Shown here one piece after another: positions 1-9,673 of a stretch of 16,521 nucleotides of DNA. Under the pieces are notes generated by a model. It saw nothing but the letters and a program-made list of their open reading frames with translations, was not told the origin of the DNA and did not search any database. The stretch covers positions 25,120 through 41,640 of the forward strand of contig NWUY0300021454.1 of the NCBI GenBank assembly GCA_004151065.3. The letters run 5' to 3'. Every line of letters begins with the position of its first letter. The first letter of the stretch is position 1. Source of the stretch: Larix sibirica. Lineage: Eukaryota; Streptophyta; Pinopsida; Pinales; Pinaceae. The translations under genes were made by a program, and so were the position numbers.

Positions 1-1449
1 CGCCCAACTTGGGGGTGGCCTCTCAGTAGAAAGATTATATGTTGGATAGAGTGCATACGGTTGGGTGAAACATCGCTCTTACACAGGAAGTTGCTTGGAT
101 CTTCTTTGTTTAAAGATAAGTATTCTCTTTGTATTTGAATGTGTAATGTTTTGAATTTATGTATGTGATGAATATGCGGTATATGCATGGTGTGTGTGTG
201 TGGATAGAAATTATTTTCGTTGTGTTTTTATTTATACATCTGCACACACATTTTATTGGTTATGAATTTCGTATTATGCCCATAGACGATATTTAGAAGC
301 CCATAATTTGTAAATCCCTCATTCGTCGATTAAATTGATGGATGGGGGACGTGACAAGATGTTACTATAAACACTTTAAAAAAGCAGGTTTTAAGAAGTG
401 ACACATTTGTAGATGGCACATGTTACCTATCTAAATTTTTAGATGCTTCTTAATTTGGTAACCAAGTTTAGATAACTAGTCAATGCATATTTATGCACAT
501 TCATTAGGTTCATTCTCAATCATCATTATATTATTCAATATTGTATTATGTAATTGCAAATATACTTTGTTAATCTTGTGCTAAACAAGAATTGTTTATT
601 CCAACTTTCTTGTGACACTCATAACACCTTACACTATTCTTGCCATAACAGTGTAAATTTTTTTTTCCCTCATAAATTCCTTTATGAATTTTAATGCAAA
701 ACAAAAATTTCACCTCTAACCTTGAAGACTTCTCATATCTTAGCCCTATACATTTTCAGCCTTAGGGATAGTGTGAAATAGTGTATACAAGACAATAGAA
801 AGAGTAAATACTTCACTTCCAAACAATCCAAACTTCTAGGCAATCCTAGGAAAAAAATACTATATTGAAGGGATAAGTTTTAGTGCATTTAGGGAAATCG
901 ATCAACCTTAAACCATATCTAAAAATTATTTTTTACGGTAGTAATAATCATAATATAACAACAATATGATACCAGTTAAACATGCCCTTATATTCTCTGA
1001 TTAGATATCAAATCACTTAACGAATTGTCCTTTTACTTTATGTCAAATCAACATGACATGTATGGATGCAAATAATGATGCATAAAGAACACATATGACT
1101 AAATTTCAAATATGGAAAGTGCATAAGTTTTGGATATTTGTAAACTTCATTAATATGATATACATGGAGTACAAGGACATGCCATAGCTTCTCTTAAGGC
1201 TAATATAGAGATCTCCAAAACCATAGCTAGGGAAAATAATCAAAACCCTAGCAACCAAGGAGATCAAATATGCAAGAATCACTCCAACACATCCTTAAAG
1301 GCAAGATATCCTCTCCTCTTCTTCATAATTTCACCCTAGATTTTTATCTCCAATCTCCAAGGGATAAACCTTAACCCTAGACATCCAAGATGTTCTAAGA
1401 TACTTTAAGAAGACCAAGAAACCCTAACACACACACACAGACTTTAATT
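1..1449. other. AT-rich spacer, no gene seen
   Basis: No coding stretch with a recognisable domain was found on either strand. The stretch holds a (TG)6 microsatellite at about 191-202 and an (AC)6 microsatellite at about 1427-1438. Between roughly 1240 and 1430 there are several CCCTA-containing words, including telo-box-like AAACCCTAA at the 3' side, in a pyrimidine-rich context. It could be an unrecognised LTR or UTR of the neighbouring decayed retrotransposon, but no boundaries can be shown. Confidence 0.5.
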
Positions 1450-2116
1450 TGGAACGAGCTTTTTTCCTCCTTCATCACTGTAGGAGGCTCTTGTGATCTG
1501 AAGGACTACCCGTCCTTGACAAACTTCACATCCTTTCTTATCACTACCCCACAATTTGTTGTAATATATAGATTTAGAAGTCTTTGGAAGTCTCATTGTA
1601 TCCAACAAAGATCCCTTGGATATTTGAGGGCTCAAACTTAATTTATTTCAAATGAGGAACATGAATATAAACTGGAAACCAAATACACAAAAATGAGATA
1701 CATGTGGCTTATCACTAGTAAAAGCTTTTTCAGTGTTTTGTGCTTCAAAATCTTGTGCGCATATTAGCTGAAGGTGCTTACAACATTTTGCATGCTTCTG
1801 CCTAAACATACATGGTCAAGTCTGTCTCATGAATCATGGCCTCTATCGTCTCAATGATTGATCTGTCATTATGTTCAACAACCCCATTATGTTGTGAGTT
1901 GCATGACATTGTAAGCTCAATTTGAATCCTTGCTTCCCTGCGAAATGCATCAAATTCATTGGAGGTGTACTCTTCTCCATTATTGAACCGAAGCATCCTT
2001 GATCCTCTTCTTTCTTGGATTTTCAACCAACATGTCCAGTTCATTAAATACTTCATTCTTAATATTCGTAAATAAATCCATGATTTCCAAGAAGAATCAT
2101 CAATGAAGGATACATA
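1450..2116 (-). pseudogene. Ty1/copia integrase remnant
   Basis: Read on the minus strand, this is the integrase region of a Ty1/copia polyprotein, the enzyme that inserts the retrotransposon cDNA into host DNA. The N-terminal end shows YVSFIDD (2096-2116), which carries the first catalytic Asp. It continues into a block like the family's LRSDNGGEY, here LRFNNGEEY, so the second catalytic Asp is Asn (codon 1982-1984). NGVVEHNDRS follows and keeps the catalytic Glu (codon 1874-1876). Downstream is the post-core motif GIFVGYNETSK (about 1570-1612), followed by a stop. The longest open piece, 1802-2056, spans the second and third catalytic positions. Frameshifts and stops separate it from the GIFVGY part. 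The order on the minus strand is correct for copia. No gag, protease or RT was found next to it, so this is a fragment. I am confident of the family, less so of the exact ends. Confidence 0.82.
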
Positions 2117-2291
2117 CTTTTTTTATAACAGGAACGCGAAATAGATTGTATTAAACAGAGAATAAGATACAAAAATCCTTTCCTGGAAGGGTAAACCATA
2201 GCATGGAAAGTGAGTTGTTCAGAATTGAAAAATTCAGCTTTTCATCCTTGAGAGTTGTTCTTCCTAACTGTTCATATCTTCTTTCTTTTTT
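2117..2291 (-). mobile_element. possible LINE 3' end fragment
   Basis: On the minus strand this stretch ends in a T-rich tail region with TTTAATACAAT, then TTCGCGTTCC, then TGTTATAAAAAAAG directly at the point where the copia integrase reading stops (2116). This looks like the 3' UTR and short A-tail of a non-LTR retrotransposon inserted into the copia copy. There is no coding sequence in it and the identification rests on general resemblance, so it is tentative. It lies head-to-head with the plus-strand RNase H remnant that begins at about 2292. Confidence 0.4.
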
Positions 2292-2959
2292 TGGATAGAT
2301 CCTGACATATTGATTACATAAAAAAGCACAAAAAACATTTTAACGTGGCAAAAAAGAGGAGCACTTGTTGTATATGCATCTAAATGTGTGGCTATTCTTA
2401 GTCTCTTTCCCCATAATGATGTGCCTCCAAGGGTTCGTCGGGTGGAGGAGGATATCATTGATAAAAATGGATGTTGGGCATACTTTGATGGGGAATCTTA
2501 AGGAAGGTCGGCTAAGGGTGGTGCAGGTGGTGTTGTCTTCTTAACAAATCAGGTGGTGTTGTCTTCTTAACAAATGTACATTGGATTAAGTTTTCTATTG
2601 TTGTTGGATTGAGCACAAAAAATCAAGCATAAATTATGGCTTTAAAGTTGGTCATGTTGCTTGCACAAGCAATTGGGGTTCAAAGATTACATGTTTTTGG
2701 TGATTCAAAGCTTGTGGTGGATTGGATGAGACATAAGAGACAATCAAAGAACATAAATATGTAGGCTTTATATGGGGAATTGATTCGCATAGCAGGCTTG
2801 TTTCAGCGAATAAGTTTTCAACATATTTTTAGGGAGCATAACTCTTTGGCAGATTGGTTATCCAAGCTTGGATTATAGGATGGAGAAGGAAATTGGCACA
2901 TGTGGGAACAAGTCGATGACACCATTATGGAGCACAATCCAGGACCTCACCCTAGATGA
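2292..2959 (+). pseudogene. LINE ORF2 C-terminus, RNase H remnant
   Basis: This is a decayed type I RNase H domain of the kind found at the C-terminus of some plant LINE ORF2 proteins, where it would degrade the RNA strand of RNA/DNA hybrids. A linker ending in PPRVRRVEEDIID precedes YFDGES (Asp at 2487-2489, first catalytic position). After a frame change come MALKLV, VFGDSKLVVDW (Asp at 2702-2704) and EHNSLADWLSKLG (Asp at 2852-2854). The spacing and order fit RNase H. The second acidic position falls where a TAA (2630-2632) now stands. Further stops are at 2762, 2876 and 2957. The frame change coincides with a 26-bp tandem duplication at 2525-2576. The upstream RT and endonuclease are absent, so it is 5'-truncated. 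A Ty3-type origin is possible, but the linker and the LINE-like tail downstream favour a LINE. Confidence 0.72.
2525..2576 (+). repeat. 26-bp tandem duplication inside RNase H
   Basis: Two copies of a 26-base word beginning AGGTGGTGTTGTC stand back to back (2525-2550 and 2551-2576) and differ only at the last base. Because 26 is not a multiple of three, the duplication moves the RNase H reading from one frame to another. The readings on the two sides line up if only one copy is counted. It therefore appears to be a replication-slippage lesion acquired after insertion. Confidence 0.9.
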
Positions 2960-3298
2960 AGGATTTTTTCTTATACATGTTTGATAGATAAAGAACACTC
3001 CTAATTTCTAGTCATAAGCACATGATTAAAACGTAGAATTAGTTACATATTTCTACACTTCTTGAGAACTTGTACTATTTTTCTTTTTGCTTATGTGACA
3101 CCGGCACTAAGTTTTGCTCATTGATATTTTCTGGTATGAAGCTATGATAGACAGGGAGATACCCTTTGTAATACATGATGGATCTTTGGGATCATAGTAT
3201 ACACTACTGAAGAATGTAAGAAAAGGCCTTCGAAGCCTTTGTACAAGGTGATTTATTTTAATATAATAGATCACATTTTTTTTCCATGGGAAAAAATA
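2960..3298 (+). mobile_element. probable 3' UTR and A-tail of LINE fragment
   Basis: This sequence follows the RNase H remnant and has no coding signal on the plus strand. It ends with TTTATTTTAATATAATAG and CCATGGGAAAAAA at about 3286-3298, an arrangement that resembles a LINE 3' end with a short A-tail. An opposite-strand open stretch at 3107-3310 shows no family features and is treated as chance. The exact end is uncertain. Confidence 0.4.
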
Positions 3299-4950
3299 GA
3301 TTGTACACATAAATATAGAGGGTTTCTTTTAGATGCTACTTCAAATAAACCTTTGACCTTTAACACACAACAAAATGTAAACTGTGTAATATGTAGAAGG
3401 ACATAAAATTATCTTATCGTAGCTATATTGAACCTGTACTTACAATGTAAAAAACATATCGATGATGGTTCTACTTGTCCTTTTAATCAATTATTTATGA
3501 GATATCATATGTACAATGAAAGAATGCAAAGTAACTTCAACAATTATAGTAGGAAAGCACAAGTTTTTCATATGGACAAGATGATCTATGGCATGGACAA
3601 CCCCATTTAAGATCTAGGTTTGGAAGAAGATGTTTATTTCGGTGGAGGCAATATTCTCTTATCAATTTCATTGTGTTGCTTTGATGGATATGAATAATAC
3701 ATTCTAGAATTTATTTATCAAAAATATGTATTTAATAAAAAAATTATATAATCTATTTCTACAAACTAAGAATGTATAGTGATCTTGCATAAGTCATCCA
3801 TTCATTCAATGATAATGTTATGGTGAAAATAGAAAAATGTAGCATGCAATTGAAGCAATTAGTGAAGATACAAAAACATAAATAAAATGCACATATACTA
3901 AATAAATGAATATAAAAAAACTTGAAATTAAAAAAAAAATAACATGACGTGAAATGTTGTCAAATTACTCACACAAGTATAAATAATATTACATTCCCAT
4001 TTTTTATATTTAGTATGAGGTTTGCTAATTAGAAAATAAACATGCATGTTAAAACTATGGAAGTAATATTAAGTACAAGGCATAAGATAAGAATTGATAT
4101 TAATCATAGGATATATGTAGAACTTGACTTTCTACTAAAGAGATGGAAGAAAATTTTGAAAGATTGGAAAAAATATAAACCTCCTAAACTCCTAATTTAA
4201 GGATTTTGAGAAAATAATATACATGTTATTTAGATAATAAATATAATATATATTAAGTTCTCTATAGTATAGCATTGCATTGTAATTTTTTAATTGTGTA
4301 GTTTTGAAAAACTAATATAATATAATTACAATAAATACAATCTGCCATGAAGTATGAGATAGGTATACACATTAGAATCTAAAGCATTTATAATTTAGCT
4401 AATGAATAAAATGTGTGTGTGTAAATATATATATGGTTGGCTTTCTAATGACATGAGTGACATTTTCATTTTCAAATTACGTTGCTCCCTATTCGTAAAA
4501 CTCGCAAGGATGAAGATAGAGGATACAACACATGATTAGGATGGGGATTAGTACCACTCAAATATTCACATCTAGATTTTAGTGCTATCAAATTTGTAAT
4601 TATCAATGTCGAGCTTGCAAATTGCCATGATCAATCAAAAGGATAAAAGGATCAAGCGACATGCACGTTTTTTTCTCATATTTCAAATATTATCTTCACG
4701 TCTATGAGAGCTCAAGAATATTTCCTTCAAAGTATGATGGAATGTGAGGGTCTCAGATTGGGCTGTACCATGGAAGAAGGGTCATTCAGATGTAAAACTA
4801 TGGGTTAAAAGTAAAATTCATCGATTAGGTGTTGAATGGTTGTTTAATTCATATTAAGGTTTTGATGTAATTTTTATAATTTCATAATTTGATTTTTATG
4901 TTTTTTTTTTAAATTATTTTAGGCTGGGAGTAAGAGTTTACAATCTACAG
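3299..4950. other. AT-rich spacer, no gene seen
   Basis: The sequence is very AT-rich with many A and T runs. One plus-strand open stretch at 3428-3610 (60 codons) has no recognisable motif, and its composition follows the surroundings. A TG run followed by an AT run lies near 4412-4434. Nothing supports a gene, RNA or mobile-element domain here. Confidence 0.5.
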
Positions 4951-4992
4951 GTATAAGTTAATGGCTCAAAAGTATAAATTAATGACTCAAAG
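4951..4992 (+). repeat. 21-bp tandem duplication
   Basis: Two adjacent 21-base copies (4951-4971 and 4972-4992), beginning GTATAAGTTAATG and GTATAAATTAATG, differ at three positions. It is the first of three separate tandem duplications within 430 bases. Confidence 0.85.
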
Positions 4993-5000
4993 ATCCACAT

Positions 5001-5088
5001 ATATTTTGGAGTGGAGTTGAATTTTGTTGGTATATAATGATGTTATATTTTAGAGTGGAGTTGAATTTTGTTGATATATAATGATGCT
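5001..5088 (+). repeat. 44-bp tandem duplication
   Basis: Copies at 5001-5044 and 5045-about 5088 share GAGTGGAGTTGAATTTTGTT and a following TATATAATGATG, with a few substitutions. No coding content was seen. Confidence 0.88.
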
Positions 5089-5122
5089 ATTACACTTAGC
5101 GACTCATAACCTAGTTAGGTAT

Positions 5123-5383
5123 TGAATTGATGTGTGATTATTTTATTAGTATATAAAGATGTAGATACCCTACCCTTCTCTATATTAAAATTAATGTATA
5201 TTGTTAATGATTATGCCCATTTATATTCTGACAATATAAATGAAATATGACATGAATTGATGTGTGATTATTTTATTAGTATATAAAGATGTAGATACCC
5301 TACCCTTCTCTATATTAAAATTTAATGTATATTGTTAATGATTATACCCATTTATATTGTGACAATATAAATGAAATATGACA
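5123..5383 (+). repeat. 130-bp tandem duplication
   Basis: Copy 1 (5123-5252) and copy 2 (5253-5383) both start TGAATTGATGTGTGATTA and end AATGAAATATGACA. By eye they differ only by two substitutions and one extra T in copy 2, so the duplication is much younger than the surrounding decayed elements. It lies just 5' of the copia 3' remnant. Confidence 0.93.
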
Positions 5384-5538
5384 CACTTATATATTAAAAG
5401 TAAAAAAAACAAAGTAAATAATATTAATAACAAATTAATTAATTAACATACAATTATTTTAATCCCAAATTTTATTAACATAAATCCATCTTAATCCTGA
5501 ATAAGATAGATCCATGGTAAATTGTTTGTAATGTATTT

Positions 5539-5751
5539 TGACAATCAAGTGCAGTGCAAGTAGTTGATAATTTGATTACTCATATTAAGATGAAACATTT
5601 GGAGTTTCATGTTCATTATTTAAGACATTTGGTAGAAAACAATCTTGTGTCTCTTGTTTATTGCAAGGTAGATGATCAAACTGCTAATATCTTTACAAAT
5701 TCATAAATAGAAGCTAATATTATGAAACTTTGGGTTATTCTTGGGTTTTAA
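5539..5751 (+). pseudogene. Ty1/copia RNase H C-terminal remnant
   Basis: This is the last part of a copia polyprotein, the RNase H domain that removes RNA during reverse transcription. A DNQ-type segment at about 5539-5550 (the family has C-DNQ-S/A here) needs a frame change to join the rest. Then, in one frame from about 5581, come HIKMKH (family pattern TKHI), a VENNLVSLVYC segment, and DDQTANIFTNS, which matches the copia signature of D-D-Q-x-A-D-I-F-T-K. The conserved D of the ADIFT element is Asn here. A TAA interrupts at 5704-5706 and the reading ends at 5749-5751. The RT and integrase that should lie upstream are missing, so the element is 5'-truncated. The polypurine tract and LTR downstream are in the expected order. 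Confidence 0.8.
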
Positions 5752-5818
5752 GAAGCTACAATTATGGTAGGGTGTACAAAATTAATTTCACCACTTGAAT
5801 CTTCAAAGCATTGTGCTA

Positions 5819-5831
5819 ATTGGGGGCGGAG
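5819..5831 (+). promoter_or_regulatory. polypurine tract of copia element
   Basis: A G-rich purine stretch (ATTGGGGGCGGAG, interrupted by one C) sits directly before TGTGTTAG. In LTR retrotransposons the polypurine tract primes plus-strand DNA and lies immediately 5' of the 3' LTR, which is its place here. Confidence 0.65.
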
Positions 5832-6247
5832 TGTGTTAGAAAAATAGGTTCATCACATCTCTCGATCTTCTAGAAATAATAAATTGATACCCCACAATTG
5901 ATTAGGCGTGTTGACGGGGAGGTGAATTAGGTAGTCCATCAGTTGGTCAAGCTGAGTAGGGCAATTGATTGATGTGCAAGTTAAGGTAGAAAATGATTTC
6001 AATGCACAATGGAGGCAATCAAAGTTGAACATGTCTTCCTCAATTAATAAGAATTAGTTAGGCTTTGGGGATATATATAGATGGTCATATGGATGATTCT
6101 ATCTATCATGTATTTTTTTGAAATATTTTGTGTTTCTATGTACGTTGAGCTATGCTCACTTGTAATTTAGTATTGTAATGGTGTCTTCATACACCACATC
6201 TTAAAATGTATAACTCTATTAATTCTATAATTCTCCAACTGTACACA
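5832..6247 (+). mobile_element. probable copia 3' LTR
   Basis: The stretch starts TGTGTTAGAAAAA right after the polypurine tract. It can be ended at CTGTACACA, which gives a 5-base terminal inverted pair TGTGT/ACACA. A TATA-like ATATATATAG lies at 6071-6080, as expected inside an LTR promoter. The length, about 416 bp, is within the copia range. No second LTR copy is in the window, so the right-hand end is a guess from the terminal CA rule. The left end is better supported. Confidence 0.6.
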
Positions 6248-6537
6248 ATGTAAGGATTTTATCTACATATTTCTAAAAACTTCACACATCATTTATGTGG
6301 CTAATAGGAAGCAAACCACAACCCACTAATTGCAAGTGCCACAAAATATGATATTCTAAACCTAATTGTTAAACATTTACATGTGTAACCATGAGATTTT
6401 TAAACTTTGTGGTTTGAGGCATTGTGGAATAATATGATTTTGGATAAGCCACGTTATTAGTTCAAGTGCCAGCATTTTGAATCTAGCTAATAAGGGTCAT
6501 TTTCATCTCGACCTGGAAATGACCCTTAAATTAACTA
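6248..6537. other. AT-rich spacer, no gene seen
   Basis: No reading frame, repeat or motif could be supported in this stretch between the copia LTR and the 122-bp duplication. Confidence 0.4.
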
Positions 6538-6782
6538 AGCTCGAAATCTTAAGATTGAGAGAGAAGTAGAATTGCATTGTTTATTAACACTAGCTTTAAA
6601 GTTTGGCCCTACTAGGTGGTTCTCAACTTAATTGGAACCTAAGCTTAAGTGACATTTAACTCTCCAAACCTTAATATTGAGAAAGAAGTAAAATTGCATT
6701 GTTAATTGACATTAGCATCGAAGTTTAGCCCTACTACGTGGTGCTCAACTTAATTGATACCTAAGCTCAAGTGAAATTTAAC
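6538..6782 (+). repeat. diverged 122-bp tandem duplication
   Basis: Two adjacent copies offset by 122 bases (about 6538-6660 and 6660-6782) share GAGA(G/A)AGAAGTA(G/A)AATTGCATTGTT, GCCCTACTA(G/C)GTGGT and CTCAACTTAATTG. They differ at many positions, so this duplication is older than the 130-bp one. No coding content was seen. Confidence 0.85.
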
Positions 6783-7597
6783 TTTTTATATGTAAATCAT
6801 TTTCTAAGATATAATTAACATGATATAAGTGTTCCTTCAAATAAATATCCATCTAACACTAACAAGCACAAAGGGAGTGGATGGTAAGTCATCAATCTTT
6901 GATGCTATGAGACAAATTTGGTTTATGGAATAGTGGAACAAATAATTACTCTCCTATATTCTTTTATCTTATCTACATCTAATATAACAAGTGGCATCTT
7001 AGAATATTGTTCATTGCATCTAGAATTTACAGAACTCTTTCAAAAAAGGTAATACATATGACATTGATCTTCATTACAAATCCAATTCTAAAAAGGTAAA
7101 AATATCTAAAACAAATGTTGTAATAAAGTGAAATGATTAGAAAATAAAACATTTTCTTCCAAATTGAGTTCCATATTGTATAAATTATATATACGCTGGT
7201 CACATATTATGTGATAGTTTTCTTCACTAAGTGAAAACAAATTTTGAACTATTCAAAATGAAAAAGAAGATTATTAAAAAGTTCACTTCTAAAATCATTT
7301 TGAAATATTGAAAAAAACATTTTCAATTCAGATAATTATTGAAGATATGCCATTTTTGTACTTATGAATCAAAGTTTTGAAGTGTACAAAATTAATTTTC
7401 TCACTTGTAAGTAAAAAATTCATAAAAGTTAGATGACATAACTTGGAATTTTTCCTAACAAAGATGAGCCTATAGTGGAATAGTGAGACACACACAATGT
7501 GGGGTTGTGTTTAATGATTTACCAAACTTCTAATGCACCCAAAGAAATTAGGATATGATTTACTAATTAAAGAAGTTGAAGATGTACTACACTTCAA
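6783..7597. other. AT-rich spacer, no gene seen
   Basis: Many A and T runs and short words occur, but no domain, tRNA, or repeat structure could be supported on either strand. Confidence 0.4.
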
Positions 7598-7804
7598 GCT
7601 TGACAAGCGACATTTCAGTTGTACACCGTAATATTGCACTTTAAACTTGACAAGTGACATTTCATACACCGTAATATTGCACTTTAAGCTTGACAAGTGA
7701 CATTTCATACACTGTAATATTGCACTTTAAGCTTGACAAGTGGCATTTCATACACCGTAATATTGCACTTTAAGCTTGACAAGTGTCATCTCAGTTGTAC
7801 ACAC
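7598..7804 (+). repeat. 43/47-bp minisatellite, about 4.7 copies
   Basis: The unit begins GCTTGACAAG and ends GCACTTTAA. Copy 1 (7598-7644) is 47 bp. Copies 2-4 (7645-7687, 7688-7730, 7731-7773) are 43 bp, lacking the GTTG of the CAGTTGTACAC part. Copy 5 (7774-about 7804) is partial and again has CAGTTGTACAC. Copies are contiguous without spacers, so this is not a CRISPR. The minus-strand open stretch over it (7511-7708) is a by-product of the repeat. Confidence 0.95.
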
Positions 7805-8195
7805 ATATATGACTTTATTAACTTTATTCTTTTCTAGATAAAGAGTAGTCATATCTTTGGAGCAAAAATTATAAAAAATTAGTTAAAATTTTTTATGATT
7901 AAAATTTTTGAATATTCATTTATAATCTGGTCTATAATTATTGTAATGCTTTTTTTTTCAAAAAAAAAAGTCTCTTTCTATTCATATAAGAATCAAAGAA
8001 ACTACACAATGGGTCTTGTTCATGATAGACAAATATTCTTACCAACTGATTAAATCGTCATTGTAATTTTTTTACAAGTAAGTATAAATTGGGTAATTGA
8101 AAGTTCAAGTTGTGATCCACTTTACCCAAGTTCAAATATACCTCCAAAACATTTGTTGTATTACCATGACACCAATTAGGTGTTAGTCCTCTGGT
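7805..8195. other. AT-rich spacer before the LINE
   Basis: No gene is visible. A T9-C-A10 stretch lies at 7950-7969, a simple inverted homopolymer pair. Base composition changes to a more balanced one from about 8160, which marks the approach to the LINE. Confidence 0.5.
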
Positions 8196-8222
8196 CTTTG
8201 TCTTCGTATTGCAAAGACAAAG
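8196..8222 (+). repeat. inverted repeat at LINE 5' boundary
   Basis: CTTTGTCTTCG (8196-8206) and CAAAGACAAAG (8212-8222) form an 11-bp stem with one mismatch around a 5-base loop. It sits where the spacer gives way to LINE-like sequence. Whether it belongs to the element or to the target is not known. Confidence 0.6.
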
Positions 8223-8704
8223 TTGGGGGAGCTGAAGGAATGATCCATGGCGCTTTAGGGTTTCAGGGTTACCTTCTTGACTAGTTGGTATATGGCGTGG
8301 GTGATGTGGGTTTGCATGTTGAGTTAATTGGCGGATGGGTATCTACCCTGTAATGGGTTACAAACAATTTGAGTACTGGACTATTATTGTTGCTAGTTCT
8401 AGTTTATTCCTGGTGGTCGGGTTGCCAACCGAAGGAGGTGGTTATCATTGACTATCAGGTTTTATGGATCACGTTTGTTGGAACCCTACCATGGGTTTTA
8501 TATTGTAAAACTATTTCGGGGTGGTCCATTGGGGTAGGAGTGGGGTACTGAAGGTCAAATGGGTACTATGGAACCTAGGGATTGTGGCTTTGTTATGATT
8601 ACTTAAGCATGACGGGGTCAGTTCATATGGCACTAGGGTACTGTCGGTTGTCGTTGTAGTTGTCACTACTATCTTTGCAGTAGTTTTTATATCAATATTT
8701 GGGG
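8223..8704 (+). promoter_or_regulatory. LINE 5' UTR with likely internal promoter
   Basis: About 480 bases precede the first plausible ORF1 ATG. LINEs carry an internal promoter in this region. No specific promoter motif was identified beyond a reverse telo-box-like TTTAGGGTTT near 8250-8260. The open stretch at 8369-8551 (60 codons, hydrophobic start) has no family resemblance and is not called. Confidence 0.5.
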
Positions 8705-9631
8705 ATGGAACCTAACATAAACCCACAAGGGGTGGAGACTTTGAGGGGAAGCGGACAAAATTCTAATAAGTGGTGGGCAGATGCTGGGGTTTTGAAGCCT
8801 GATGAAGAATACTGGCGCATGTGGAAGGCACGTGCCTCACATGTTGGTCCATCCAATGTGAAAGGGACAGATTCACCTACAATCTTGGCGGATGGTCAGA
8901 ACAATATTCCTATACTGTCTAGTGATTCAGCAGGTCTTAGGGATTCTGAAGAAGACTCTACCATTCCTGTCTTTGAGCCTGTGGTGGATCCTATCATAAA
9001 TCATCTCAGACTATGAGAGGAAACAGGGGGGGAGATTCTTACTGTAAGGGCAGAAAGTGGAGACTTCGTGGTCAAGGGACATATTTATATATGGACCGTC
9101 TCTCTGGTTTGGAGGGTTATGTTGCCCTATCGATTAAAGCATTGGTGGGTAAATTTTCTTATGGAGCTATGTATCCTAAAGACATTGATCATTGGGTGTC
9201 TAAAAATTGGGCTAAAGTCATTGGCTATAGACTAGAGATCTACATTTTAAGTAAGGGGTGGTATATGTTTTACTTCAGGATGGAAGAACATACAAACAAG
9301 ATTCTGGGGGAAACATGGATCAAGGGGAATGACAGTTAGATGGCATATGGGATTTGACTCTGCTATAGAGAAGGTCCATTTCAGGTACTTATGGGCTCTT
9401 TTACCTAGTCTTCCTATGGAGTTATGGCACAAAGAAGCCTTTATTGTTGTCATGGACCATTTGGGTTAGTTTTTACACCTAAATGATAATACTCTACAGG
9501 GTATGGACTGCCGGGTAGGTTGAGTACTTGTGGAGATTGATATGTCCCTTGGACTATTTGAATCCTTGGATATTGTATGGTGTGGTCTTCGTTACAAGCA
9601 TATATTGGACTATTGGGGTATCCCCTTTAGA

Positions 9632-9673
9632 TGTTCTAAATGTAAGGCCATAGGTCATCTTTGGCGGGACTGC
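9632..9673 (+). other. CCHC zinc knuckle in ORF1
   Basis: The four ligands read Cys (9632), Cys (9641), His (9656) and Cys (9671) with spacing x2, x4, x4. This nucleic-acid-binding knuckle is intact in an otherwise broken ORF. The following 30 or so residues are rich in Ser, Asp and Glu. Confidence 0.88.

Noticed and set aside
340-360. G-rich ATGGATGGGGGACGTGACA as a polypurine tract and LTR start
   Set aside because: No LTR retrotransposon coding sequence lies upstream in the window and no matching LTR end was found.
1444-1635. 63-codon minus-strand open stretch as a gene
   Set aside because: The copia motif GIFVGYNETSK is in another frame of the same strand, so this stretch is a shadow.
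3428-3610. 60-codon open stretch on the plus strand
   Set aside because: No motif, no start context, and AT-rich composition like the surroundings. The length is expected by chance.
7598-7804. Regular repeats that could suggest a CRISPR array
   Set aside because: The copies are contiguous with no unique spacers, in a plant-type sequence without cas genes.
8369-8551. Hydrophobic 60-codon open stretch in the LINE 5' UTR
   Set aside because: It lies upstream of ORF1, has no family resemblance and no ATG at its start. Probably chance.
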